Assembly (NCBI GenBank): GCA_949752745.1
Contig: CATKHT010000117.1
Span: 1 to 64,000 of the forward strand
Origin: Protula sp. h YS-2021
Taxonomy: Eukaryota > Annelida > Polychaeta > Sabellida > Serpulidae
Reading direction: 5' to 3'
Length of the DNA: 64,000 nt
Of this stretch, positions 1-10,165 are shown in pieces (position 1 is the first letter of the stretch; every line of letters starts with the position of its first letter). The notes under the pieces were generated by a model, which had not been told where the DNA came from, ran no database searches, and saw only the letters and a program-made list of their open reading frames with translations. A program made the translations under genes and the position numbers.

Positions 1-626
1 GGGTCGGGGTCAGGGTTAGGGTCGGGGTCAGGGTCAGGGTTGGGGTCAGGGTCAGGGTCAGGGTTAGGGTCAGGGGTAAGGGTCAGGGTTAGGGTCAAGG
101 TTGTGTCAAGGTTGAGTTGTGTTGGACTTAGAATATTTTTCAAAGGGTTAGGGTCAGGGTCAAGGGTTAGGGTCAGGGTCAGGGTTATGGTCAAGGGTTG
201 GGTCAAGGTTGAGTTGTTTTGGACTTAGAATATTTTTCAAAGGTTTAGGGTCAGGGTCAAGGGTTAGGGTCAGGGTCAGGGTTGAAGGTCAAGGGTTGGG
301 TCAAGGTTAAGTTGTGTTGGACTTAGAATATTTTTATAGGGTTGGGTCAGGGGTCAGGGTCAGGGTCAAGGTTGGGGTCAGGGTCGGGGTCAGGGTCGAA
401 GTCAAGGTTGGGGTCAGGGTCAGGCTTAGGGTCAGGGTCAGAGTTGGGGTCAGGGTCAGGGTTAGGGTCAAACCCTGGGTTGCATTTTCTTGCGTTTATA
501 GGGTTGCGACCCGGGGTTATCTTGGGGTAACCTAGGGTTACACCTGTCAATCAAGAGTTTTTTTCTATCATTTCTTTGGTCCACAGAGCCGTGGTCCACA
601 GAGCCATGTGCACCCTTAGCTCTATA
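1..626 (+). repeat. Subtelomeric A unit, right-hand part cut by window start
   Basis: This is the G-rich block and tail of a 2,025-bp A unit. It carries GGGTCA/GGGTTA hexamers, several TTGGACTTAGAATATTTT boxes, and the tail with the GGTCCACAGAGCC pair ending CTCTATA at 626. It matches 54949-55574 wherever I compared them. The Val-Arg and Ser-Gly open frames here are hexamer read-through, not genes. Confidence 0.9.
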
Positions 627-697
627 CCCTAACCCTAACCCTAACCCTAACCCTAACCCTAACCCTAACCCTAACCCTAACCCTAACCCTAACCCTA
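627..697 (-). repeat. Interstitial telomere tract T1, (CCCTAA)n
   Basis: About 12 perfect CCCTAA hexamers (TTAGGG on the minus strand). The left edge is the unit boundary CTCTATA|CCCTAACC. On the right the tract runs straight into TCATTTAG, a point inside the B-type tail whose native context is TTCTATCATTTAG, so CTA is shared across the junction. Confidence 0.97.
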
Positions 698-756
698 TCA
701 TTTAGATGGACACAGAGCCATATGGACACAGAGCCATGTGCACCCTCATCTCTATA
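698..756 (+). repeat. 59-bp stub of a B-type unit tail
   Basis: This is only the last 59 bp of a B-type unit: TCATTTAG, two copies of ATGGACACAGAGCCAT, then GTGCACCCTCATCTCTATA. The same stub, cut at the same base, recurs at 2583-2641, 25066-25124, 55646-55704 and 57531-57589, always directly right of a telomere tract. Confidence 0.9.
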
Positions 757-2429
757 CCCTAACCGTAACCCTACTAACCCTCTACTAAAAGTCTACTGAC
801 CCTTGGGTTATGGGTTAGGGCTAACCCTTGTTACGAACTAATAGGTAATAAAATGCCAAAATCATCCCTATACCCTAACCTCTAACCCCATAACTCTATA
901 CCATAACCCAACCCATAACCCTGACCCTAACCCAATCCTAACCCTAATCCCTAACCCAAGTATTTCTCGAGTTATAGCGATTAAGTTGGCAGAAACAGCC
1001 CAATAACGCATTTTTTTTGGTAATAACTTCGTGAAAAATCGTTTATTTTAACAGAAATAGGCAGAAACGTGCGCGTTATAATACTATTTTATTTGTGTTG
1101 GAACTTATTTATCAAAAATTTTGACAAAAAATATTAAAATTTTCACTTATGCAAAAAAATGCAGGTAAGGTGCACAGGTTAAACAACGTCATGCGACAGA
1201 TATCATGACATGACGACTTTATGAATAAATAAGAATAAATGTGTTTTGGTAGGAACCATTAGAGTCAGAAGATTATTTTGGTGCAATTTGAGCCATGAAA
1301 GACTAAGGGATGGGGTCGAAATTTAAAAAACGGGAATTGGTCCCGAGGTAGCAGACACACCATATTTTTGGGGCATTGTTGACATTAAACTCAATTTTTG
1401 TTATGCTTGTCATAAGAGTAGGAGAATTATTTTAACAGGGCTACAAACTACATTCAATTGCTTTAAAACGCTATATAATTTATGACGATACCTTAAAGAC
1501 TTTTTGAAAAACATTTAAAAAACGCATGAAATTTGGGGTAAAATTTGGCCCATTATTTAAAAAATGTCATTTCTTTATAACTTCTAGATAAAATAGAGCC
1601 AAAATATTTATGTCACTTATAGATCATTGCAAACACTATAAAGTGGTATAAAGTTTGTGAAAATCCATTAAGGGCCTTTAACGATATGGTCAAAAACTTG
1701 TCAAATTTTTGAGCATTTTTACATTTTAACATGGATGGACATGGACAGTGGTTAAAATTAGAGTCAAGGTTGGAGTCAGGGTCGGGGACAGGGTCAAGGT
1801 TGGGGTCAGGGTTAGAGTCAGGGTCAGGGTCGGGGTCAGGGTCAGGGTCAGGGTCGGGGTCAGGGTTAGGGTCGGGGTCAGGGTCAGGGTCAGGGTTAGG
1901 GGTTAGGGTAAGGGTCAGGGTCAAGGTTGTGTCAAGGCTGAATTGTATTGGACTTAGAATATTTTTAATAGGGTTAGGGTCAGGGGTTAGGGTCAGGGTC
2001 AGGGTTAAGGTCAAGGGTTGGGTCAAGGTTGAGTTGTGTTGGACTTAGAATATTTTTCAAAGGGTTAAGGTCAGGGTCAAGGGTTAAGGTTAGGGTCAAG
2101 GTTGGGGTTAGGGTCAGGGTCAAGGTTGTGTCAAGGTTGAGTTGTGTTGGACTTGGAATACTTTTCATAGGGTTAGGGTCAGGGTCAGGGGTTAGGGTCG
2201 GGGTCATGGTCAGGGGTTAGGGTCAGGGTCAGGGTCAAGGGTTGGGGTCAAAGGGTTGAGTTGGGTCAGGGCTTATTCCGGGTTGCATTTTCTTGTATCT
2301 ATAGGGTTGCGACCCGGGGTTACCTTGGGGTAACCTAGGGTTACACCTGTCAATCAAGAGTTTTTTTCTATCATTTAGATGGACACAGAGCCATATGGAC
2401 ACAGAGCCATGTGCACCCTCATCTCTATA
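757..2429 (+). repeat. Subtelomeric C unit, 1,673 bp deletion variant
   Basis: The first ~960 bp follow the B' unit (C-rich degenerate telomere start, AT-rich core). Near 1730 it jumps from TTTTAACATG straight into a G-rich block, so about one ~173-bp core monomer is absent. Its G-rich block and tail (CTTGTATCTATAGGG near 2292) have private differences. It ends CTCTATA at 2429. A matching copy lies at 55705-57377. No credible gene; the 137-aa and 105-aa frames are Thr-Leu/Asp-Pro and Ser-Gly repeats. Confidence 0.88.
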
Positions 2430-2582
2430 CCCTAACCCTAACCCTAACCCTAACCCTAACCCTAACCCTAACCCTAACCCTAACCCACACTAACCCTAAC
2501 CCTAACCCTAACACTAACCCTAACCCTAACCCTAACCCTAACCCTAACCCTAACCCTAACCCTAACCCTAACCCTAACCCTA
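2430..2582 (-). repeat. Interstitial telomere tract T2
   Basis: About 25 CCCTAA hexamers with two imperfections, CCCACACTAA near 2485 and one CACTAA near 2511. Left edge is CTCTATA|CCCTAACC; the right edge is the TATCATTTAG junction also seen at T1, T6, T10 and T11. Confidence 0.97.
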
Positions 2583-2641
2583 TCATTTAGATGGACACAG
2601 AGCCATATGGACACAGAGCCATGTGCACCCTCATCTCTATA
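2583..2641 (+). repeat. 59-bp stub of a B-type unit tail
   Basis: Same truncated tail and breakpoint as 698-756, here followed by a B' unit. The next unit starts with CCCTAACCG at 2642. Confidence 0.9.
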
Positions 2642-4761
2642 CCCTAACCGTAACCCTACTAACCCTCTACTAAAAGTCTACTGACCCTTGGGTTATGGGT
2701 TAGGGCTAACCCTTGTTACGAACTAATAGGTAATAAAATGCCAAAATCATCCCTATACCCTAACCTCTAACCCCATAACTCTATACCATAACCCAACCCA
2801 TAACCCTGACCCTAACCCAATCCTAACCCTAATCCCTAACCCAAGTATTTCTCGAGTTATAGCGATTAAGTTGGCAGAAACAGCCCAATAACGCATTTTT
2901 TTTGGTAATAACTTCGTGAAAAATCGTTTATTTTAACAGAAATAGGCAGAAACGTGCGCGTTATAATACTATTTTATTTGTGTTGGAACTTATTTATCAA
3001 AAATTTTGACAAAAAATATTAAAATTTTCACTTATGCAAAAAAATGCAGGTAAGGTGCACAGGTTAAACAACGTCATGCGACAGATATCATGACATGACG
3101 ACTTTATGAATAAATAAGAATAAATGTGTTTTGGTAGGAACCATTAGAGTCAGAAGATTATTTTGGTGCAATTTGAGCCATGAAAGACTAAGGGATGGGG
3201 TCGAAATTTAAAAAACGGGAATTGGTCCCGAGGTAGCAGACACACCATATTTTTGGGGCATTGTTGACATTAAACTCAATTTTTGTTATGCTTGTCATAA
3301 GAGTAGGAGAATTATTTTAACAGGGCTACAAACTACATTCAATTGCTTTAAAACGCTATATAATTTATGACGATACCTTAAAGACTTTTTCAAAAACATT
3401 TAAAAAACGCATGAAATTTGGGGTAAAATTTGGCCCATTATTTAAAAATGTCATTTCTTTATAACTTCTAGATAAAATAGAGCCAAAATATTTATGTCAC
3501 TTATATATCATTGCAACACTATTACGCGGTATAAAGTTTGTAAAAATCCATTAAGGGCTTTTGACGATATGGTAAAAAAATTGTCAATTTTTTTAGCATT
3601 TTGACATTTTAACATGAAAATATCAATTTTATTATAACTTCTACACATAATACAGGCATGACATTTGCAATAATAATAGAATATTTCATGCACTATTAAA
3701 CCATATAAAATTTGTAGAAAAACATCATGGACTTTTAACGATATTGTCAAAACATTATCAAACGTTTTCTCCACTTTCAGTATGGGTTAGGGTATCGGGT
3801 TGGGGTATTGGGTTAGGTTATGTGTCAGGCTTACGGTTGGGTTGGATCAAGGTTGCCTTGTGATTGACTTAGAATATTTTATAAGGCTTGTGTTGGGTAA
3901 GGGTTGGGTTGATGTTGGGTCAAGGTTGAGTTTTGTTGGACTTAGAATATTTTTTACAGGCTTGGTTCAGGGTCAGGGTTGGGGTAAGGGTCGGGGTCAG
4001 GGTTAAGGGTGGGGTCAGGGTCGGGGTCAGGGTCAGGGTTGGGGTCAGGGTTAGGGTCGGGGTCAGGGTCAGGGTTAGGGTCAGGGTCAGGGTCAGGGTT
4101 GGGGTCAGGGTTAGGGTCGGGGTCAGGGTCAGGGTTAGGGTCAGGGTTAGGGTCAGGGTCAAGGTTGTGTCAATGTTGAGTTGTGTTGGACTTAGAATAT
4201 TTTTCAAAGGGTTAGGGTCAGGGTCAAGGGTTAGGGTCAGGGTTAAGGTCAAGGGTTGGGTTAAGGTTGAGTTATTTTGGACTTAGAATATTTTTCAAAG
4301 GGTTAGGGTCAGGGTCAAGGGTTAGGGTCAGGGTTAAGGTCAAGGGTTGGGTTAAGGTTGAGTTATTTTGGACTTAGAATATTTTTCAAAGGGTTAGGGT
4401 CAGGGTCAAGAGTTAGGGTCAGGGTCAGGGTTAAGGTCAAGGGTTGGGTCAAGGTTAAGTTGTGTTGGACTTAGAATATTTTTACAGGGTTGGGTCAGGG
4501 TTAGGGTCAGGGTCAAGGTTGGGGTCAGGGTCGGGGTCAGGGTCAAGGTCAAGGTTGGGGTCAGGGTCAGGGTCAGGGTTGGGGTCAGGGTCACGGTTAG
4601 GGTCTAAACCCGGGTTGCATTTTCTTGCGTTTAAAGGGTTGCGACCCGGGGTTACCTTGGAGTAACCTAGGGTTACACCTGTCAATCAAGAGTTTTTTTC
4701 TATCATTTAGATGGACACAGAGCCATATGGACACAGAGCCATGTGCACCCTCATCTCTATA
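2642..4761 (+). repeat. Subtelomeric B' unit, 2,120 bp
   Basis: Plan: degenerate CCCTAA-like start (2642-2850), AT-rich core (to ~3780), G-rich block from TATGGGTTAG at 3781 to ~4605, then the tail with the ATGGACACAGAGCCAT pair. TTGGACTTAGAATATTTT boxes lie near 3938, 4188, 4279, 4370 and 4467. It differs from B by scattered substitutions in the left and core parts, for example CTACTAACCC where B has ATATTAACCC. Copies lie at 25125 and 57590. Confidence 0.92.
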
Positions 4762-7700
4762 CCCTAACCGTAACCATATTAACCCTCTAGTAAAAATCTA
4801 CTGACCCTTGGGTTATGGGTTAGGGCTAACCCTTGTTACGAACTAATAGGTAATAAAATGCCAAAATCATCATTATACCCTAACCTCTAACCCAATAACT
4901 CTATACCATAACCCAACCCATAACCCTGACCCTAACCCAACCCTAACCCTAATCCCTAACCCAAGTATTTCTCGAGTTATAGGGATTAAGTTGGCAGAAA
5001 CAGCCCAATAACGCATTTTTTTGGTAATAACTTCGTGAAAAATCGTTTATTTTAACAGAAATAAGGCAGAAACGTGCGCGTAATAATACTATTTTATTTG
5101 TGTTCGAACTTATTTATCAAAAATTCTGACAAAAAATATGAACAGTTTCACTTATGCAAAAAAATGCAGGTAAGGTGCACAGGTTAAACAACGTCATGCG
5201 ACTAATATCATGACATGACGACTTTATGAATAAATAAGAATAAATGTGTTTTTGTAGGAACCCTTAGAATCAGAGGATTATTTTGGTGCAATTTGAGTCC
5301 TGAAAGACTAAGGAAAGCGGTTGAAATTTAAAAAACGGGACTTGGTCTCGAGGTAGCAGAGACACCATAATTTTTAGGCATCGTTGACCTTAAACTCAAT
5401 TTTTGTTATGCTTGTCATAGTAGTAGGAAAATTATTTTAACAGGGCTACAAACTGCGTTCAAGGGCTTTAAAACGCTATATAATTTATGACGATACCTTA
5501 AAGACTTTTTCAAAAACATTTAAAAAACGCATGAAATTTGGGGTAAAATTTGGCCCATTATTTAAAAATGTCATTTCTTTATAACTTCTAGATAAAATAG
5601 AGCCAAAATATTTATGTCACTTATATATCATTGCAACACTATTACGCGGTATAAAGTTTGTAAAAATCCATTAAGGGCTTTTGACGATATGGTCAAAAAA
5701 TTGTCAATTTTTTTAGCATTTTGACATTTTAACATGAAAATATCAATTTTATTATAACTTCTACACATAATACAGGCATGACATTTGCAATAATAATAGA
5801 ATATTTCATGCACTATTAAACCATATAAAATTTGTAGAAAAACATCATGGACTTTTAACGATATTGTCAAAACATTATCAAACGTTTTCTCCACTTTCAG
5901 TATGGGTTAGGGTATCGGGTTGGGGTATTGGGTTAGGTTATGTGTCAGGCTTACGGTTGGGTTGGATCAAGGTTGCCTTGTGATTGACTTAGAATATTTT
6001 ATAAGGCTTGTGTTGGGTAAGGGTTGGGTTGATGTTGGGTCAAGGTTGAGTTTTGTTGGACTTAGAATATTTTTTACAGGCTTGGTTCAGGGTCAGGGTT
6101 GGGGTAAGGGTCGGGGTCAGGGTTAAGGGTGGGGTCAGGGTCGGGGTCAGGGTCAGGGTTGGGGTCAGGGTTAGGGTCGGGGTCAGGGTCAGGGTTAGGG
6201 TCAGGGTCAGGGTCAGGGTTGGGGTCAGGGTTAGGGTCGGGGTCAGGGTCAGGGTTAGGGTCAGGGTTAGGGTCAGGGTCAAGGTTGTGTCAATGTTGAG
6301 TTGTGTTGGACTTAGAATATTTTTCAAAGGGTTAGGGTCAGGGTCAAGGGTTAGGGTCAGGGTTAAGGTCAAGGGTTGGGTTAAGGTTGAGTTATTTTGG
6401 ACTTAGAATATTTTTCAAAGGGTTAGGGTCAGGGTCAAGGGTTAGGGTCAGGGTTAAGGTCAAGGGTTGGGTTAAGGTTGAGTTATTTTGGACTTAGAAT
6501 ATTTTTCAAAGGGTTAGGGTCAGGGTCAAGAGTTAGGGTCAGGGTCAGGGTTAAGGTCAAGGGTTGGGTCAAGGTTAAGTTGTGTTGGACTTAGAATATT
6601 TTTACAGGGTTGGGTCAGGGTTAGGGTCAGGGTCAAGGTTGGGGTCAGGGTCGGGGTCAGGGTCAAGGTCAAGGTTGGGGTCAGGGTCAGGGTCAGGGTT
6701 GGGGTCAGGGTCACGGTTAGGGTCTAAACCCGGGTTGCATTTTCTTGCGTTTAAAGGGTTGCGACCCGGGGTTACCTTGGAGTAACCTAGGGTTACACCT
6801 GTCAATCAAGAGTTTTTTTCTATCATTTAGATGGACACAGAGCCATATGGACACAGAGCCATGTGCACCCTCATCTCTATACCCTAACCGTAACCATATT
6901 AACCCTCTAGTAAAAATCTACTGACCCTTGGGTTATGGGTTAGGGCTAACCCTTGTTACGAACTAATAGGTAATAAAATGCCAAAATCATCATTATACCC
7001 TAACCTCTAACCCAATAACTCTATACCATAACCCAACCCATAACCCTGACCCTAACCCAACCCTAACCCTAATCCCTAACCCAAGTATTTCTCGAGTTAT
7101 AGGGATTAAGTTGGCAGAAACAGCCCAATAACGCATTTTTTTGGTAATAACTTCGTGAAAAATCGTTTATTTTAACAGAAATAAGGCAGAAACGTGCGCG
7201 TAATAATACTATTTTATTTGTGTTCGAACTTATTTATCAAAAATTCTGACAAAAAATATGAACAGTTTCACTTATGCAAAAAAATGCAGGTAAGGTGCAC
7301 AGGTTAAACAACGTCATGCGACTAATATCATGACATGACGACTTTATGAATAAATAAGAATAAATGTGTTTTTGTAGGAACCCTTAGAATCAGAGGATTA
7401 TTTTGGTGCAATTTGAGTCCTGAAAGACTAAGGAAAGCGGTTGAAATTTAAAAAACGGGACTTGGTCTCGAGGTAGCAGAGACACCATAATTTTTAGGCA
7501 TCGTTGACCTTAAACTCAATTTTTGTTATGCTTGTCATAGTAGTAGGAAAATTATTTTAACAGGGCTACAAACTGCGTTCAAGGGCTTTAAAACGCTATA
7601 TAATTTATGACGATACCTTAAAGACTTTTTCAAAAACATTTAAAAAACGCATGAAATTTGGGGTAAAATTTGGCCCATTATTTAAAAATGTCATTTCTTT

Positions 7701-9001
7701 ATAACTTCTAGATAAAATAGAGCCAAAATATTTATGTCACTTATATATCATTGCAACACTATTACGCGGTATAAAGTTTGTAAAAATCCATTAAGGGCTT
7801 TTGACGATATGGTCAAAAAATTGTCAATTTTTTTAGCATTTTGACATTTTAACATGAAAATATCAATTTTATTATAACTTCTACACATAATACAGGCATG
7901 ACATTTGCAATAATAATAGAATATTTCATGCACTATTAAACCATATAAAATTTGTAGAAAAACATCATGGACTTTTAACGATATTGTCAAAACATTATCA
8001 AACGTTTTCTCCACTTTCAGTATGGGTTAGGGTATCGGGTTGGGGTATTGGGTTAGGTTATGTGTCAGGCTTACGGTTGGGTTGGATCAAGGTTGCCTTG
8101 TGATTGACTTAGAATATTTTATAAGGCTTGTGTTGGGTAAGGGTTGGGTTGATGTTGGGTCAAGGTTGAGTTTTGTTGGACTTAGAATATTTTTTACAGG
8201 CTTGGTTCAGGGTCAGGGTTGGGGTAAGGGTCGGGGTCAGGGTTAAGGGTGGGGTCAGGGTCGGGGTCAGGGTCAGGGTTGGGGTCAGGGTTAGGGTCGG
8301 GGTCAGGGTCAGGGTTAGGGTCAGGGTCAGGGTCAGGGTTGGGGTCAGGGTTAGGGTCGGGGTCAGGGTCAGGGTTAGGGTCAGGGTTAGGGTCAGGGTC
8401 AAGGTTGTGTCAATGTTGAGTTGTGTTGGACTTAGAATATTTTTCAAAGGGTTAGGGTCAGGGTCAAGGGTTAGGGTCAGGGTTAAGGTCAAGGGTTGGG
8501 TTAAGGTTGAGTTATTTTGGACTTAGAATATTTTTCAAAGGGTTAGGGTCAGGGTCAAGGGTTAGGGTCAGGGTTAAGGTCAAGGGTTGGGTTAAGGTTG
8601 AGTTATTTTGGACTTAGAATATTTTTCAAAGGGTTAGGGTCAGGGTCAAGAGTTAGGGTCAGGGTCAGGGTTAAGGTCAAGGGTTGGGTCAAGGTTAAGT
8701 TGTGTTGGACTTAGAATATTTTTACAGGGTTGGGTCAGGGTTAGGGTCAGGGTCAAGGTTGGGGTCAGGGTCGGGGTCAGGGTCAAGGTCAAGGTTGGGG
8801 TCAGGGTCAGGGTCAGGGTTGGGGTCAGGGTCACGGTTAGGGTCTAAACCCGGGTTGCATTTTCTTGCGTTTAAAGGGTTGCGACCCGGGGTTACCTTGG
8901 AGTAACCTAGGGTTACACCTGTCAATCAAGAGTTTTTTTCTATCATTTAGATGGACACAGAGCCATATGGACACAGAGCCATGTGCACCCTCATCTCTAT
9001 A
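4762..9001 (+). repeat. Two tandem subtelomeric B units, 2,120 bp each
   Basis: Units 4762-6881 and 6882-9001 look identical on reading. Each starts CCCTAACCGTAACCATATT and ends CTCTATA. B is 95 bp longer than A, from extra G-rich repeats plus a 16-bp insert TTTTCTCCACTTTCAG at the core/G-block boundary (5885-5900). The 88-aa minus-strand frame at 5628-5894 is AT-rich core DNA with an internal ~173-bp duplication and is not called a gene. Confidence 0.93.
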
Positions 9002-9078
9002 CCCTAACCCTAACCCTAACCCTAACCCTAACCCTAACCCTAACCCTAACCCTAACCCTAACCCTAACCCTAACCCTA
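9002..9078 (-). repeat. Interstitial telomere tract T3
   Basis: About 13 perfect CCCTAA hexamers, starting at the standard CTCTATA boundary. On the right it joins TTTTATGCACTATC, a position in the last core monomer (normally ATATTTCATGCACTA), sharing TA. It is the counterpart of the tract at 63950. Confidence 0.97.
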
Positions 9079-10082
9079 TTTTATGCACTATCAAACCATA
9101 TAAAAATTGTAGAAAAACATCATGGACTTTTAACGATACTGTCAAAACATTATCAAACGTTTTCTCCACTTTCAGTATGGGTTAGGGAATCGGGTTGGGG
9201 TATTGGGTTAGGTTATGTGTTAGGCTTAGGGTTGGTTTGGATCAAGGTTGTCTTGTGATTGACTTAGAATATTTTATAAGGCTAGTGTTGGGTAAGGGTT
9301 GGGTTGGGTTTGGTTGGGTTGGGGTTGGGTCAAGGTTGAGTTTTGTTGGACTTAAACTATTTTCCACAGGGTTGGTTCAGGGTCAGGGTTGGGATAAGGG
9401 TCGGGGTCAGGGTCAAGGGTGGGGTCAGGGTCGGGGTCAGGGTCAGGGTTGGGGTCGGGGTCAGGGTTAGGGTCGGGGTCAGGGTCAGGGTTGGGGTCAG
9501 GGTCAGGGTCAGGGTTAGGGTCAGGGTCAGGGGTTAGGGTCATGATTAGGGTCAAGGTTGTGTCAAGGTTGAGTTGTGTTGGACTTAGAATATTTTTCAA
9601 AGGGTTAGGGTCAGGGTCAGGGGTTACGGTCAGGGTCAGGGTTAAGGTCAAGTGTTGGGTCAAGGTTGAGTTGTTTTGGACTTAGAATATTTTTCAAAGG
9701 GTTAGGGTCAGGGTCAAGGGTTAAGGTCAGGGTCAGGGTTAAGGTCAAGGGTTGGGTCAAGGTTAAGTTGTGTTGGACTTAGAATATTTTTATAGGGTTG
9801 GGTCAGGGGTTAGGTTCAGGGTCAAGGTTGGGGTCAGGGTCGGGGTCAGGGTCAGGGTCAAGGTTAGGGTCAGGGTCAGGGTTAGGGTCAGGGTCAGGGT
9901 TGGGGTCAACGTCAGGGTTAGGGTCAAACCCCGGGTTGCATTTTCTTGCGTTTACAGGGCTGCGACCCGAGGTTACCTTGGGGTAACCTAGGGTTACACC
10001 TGTCAATCAAGAGTTTTTTACTATCATTTCTTTGGTACGGGGAGCCATGGTACGGGGAGCCATGTGCACCCTTAGCTCTATA
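9079..10082 (+). repeat. Truncated subtelomeric D unit (~1.0 kb)
   Basis: Begins inside the final AT-core monomer and runs through a G-rich block to a tail ending GCTCTATA. It mixes features: like B it has the 16-bp TTTTCTCCACTTTCAG insert (around 9160), but like A its tail reads TTTCTTTGGT and CCCTTAGCTCTATA. Its paired box is a third version, GGTACGGGGAGCCAT twice (10034-10063). Open frames here are hexamer read-through. Confidence 0.88.
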
Positions 10083-10165
10083 CCCTAACCCTAACCCTAA
10101 CCCTAACCCTAACCCTAACCCTAACCCTAACCCTAACCCTAACCCTAACCCTAACCCTAACCCTA
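10083..10165 (-). repeat. Interstitial telomere tract T4
   Basis: About 14 perfect CCCTAA hexamers. Left edge is CTCTATA|CCCTAACC. The right junction CCCTA|GCCTAACAT enters satellite S1; the native S1 sequence is GCCTAGCCTAACAT, so CCTA is shared. Confidence 0.97.

Noticed and set aside
5628..5894. 88-aa minus-strand frame (and the 70-aa A counterpart) conserved in copies as a possible gene
   Set aside because: A-B differences are mostly amino-acid changing, the frame reflects an internal ~173-bp DNA duplication, and its ends shift between unit types. Conservation is explained by recent amplification.
9079..10082. D as an independent new unit family
   Set aside because: Only one truncated copy is visible and it mixes A-like and B-like features, so it may be a recombinant; kept as a truncated unit.
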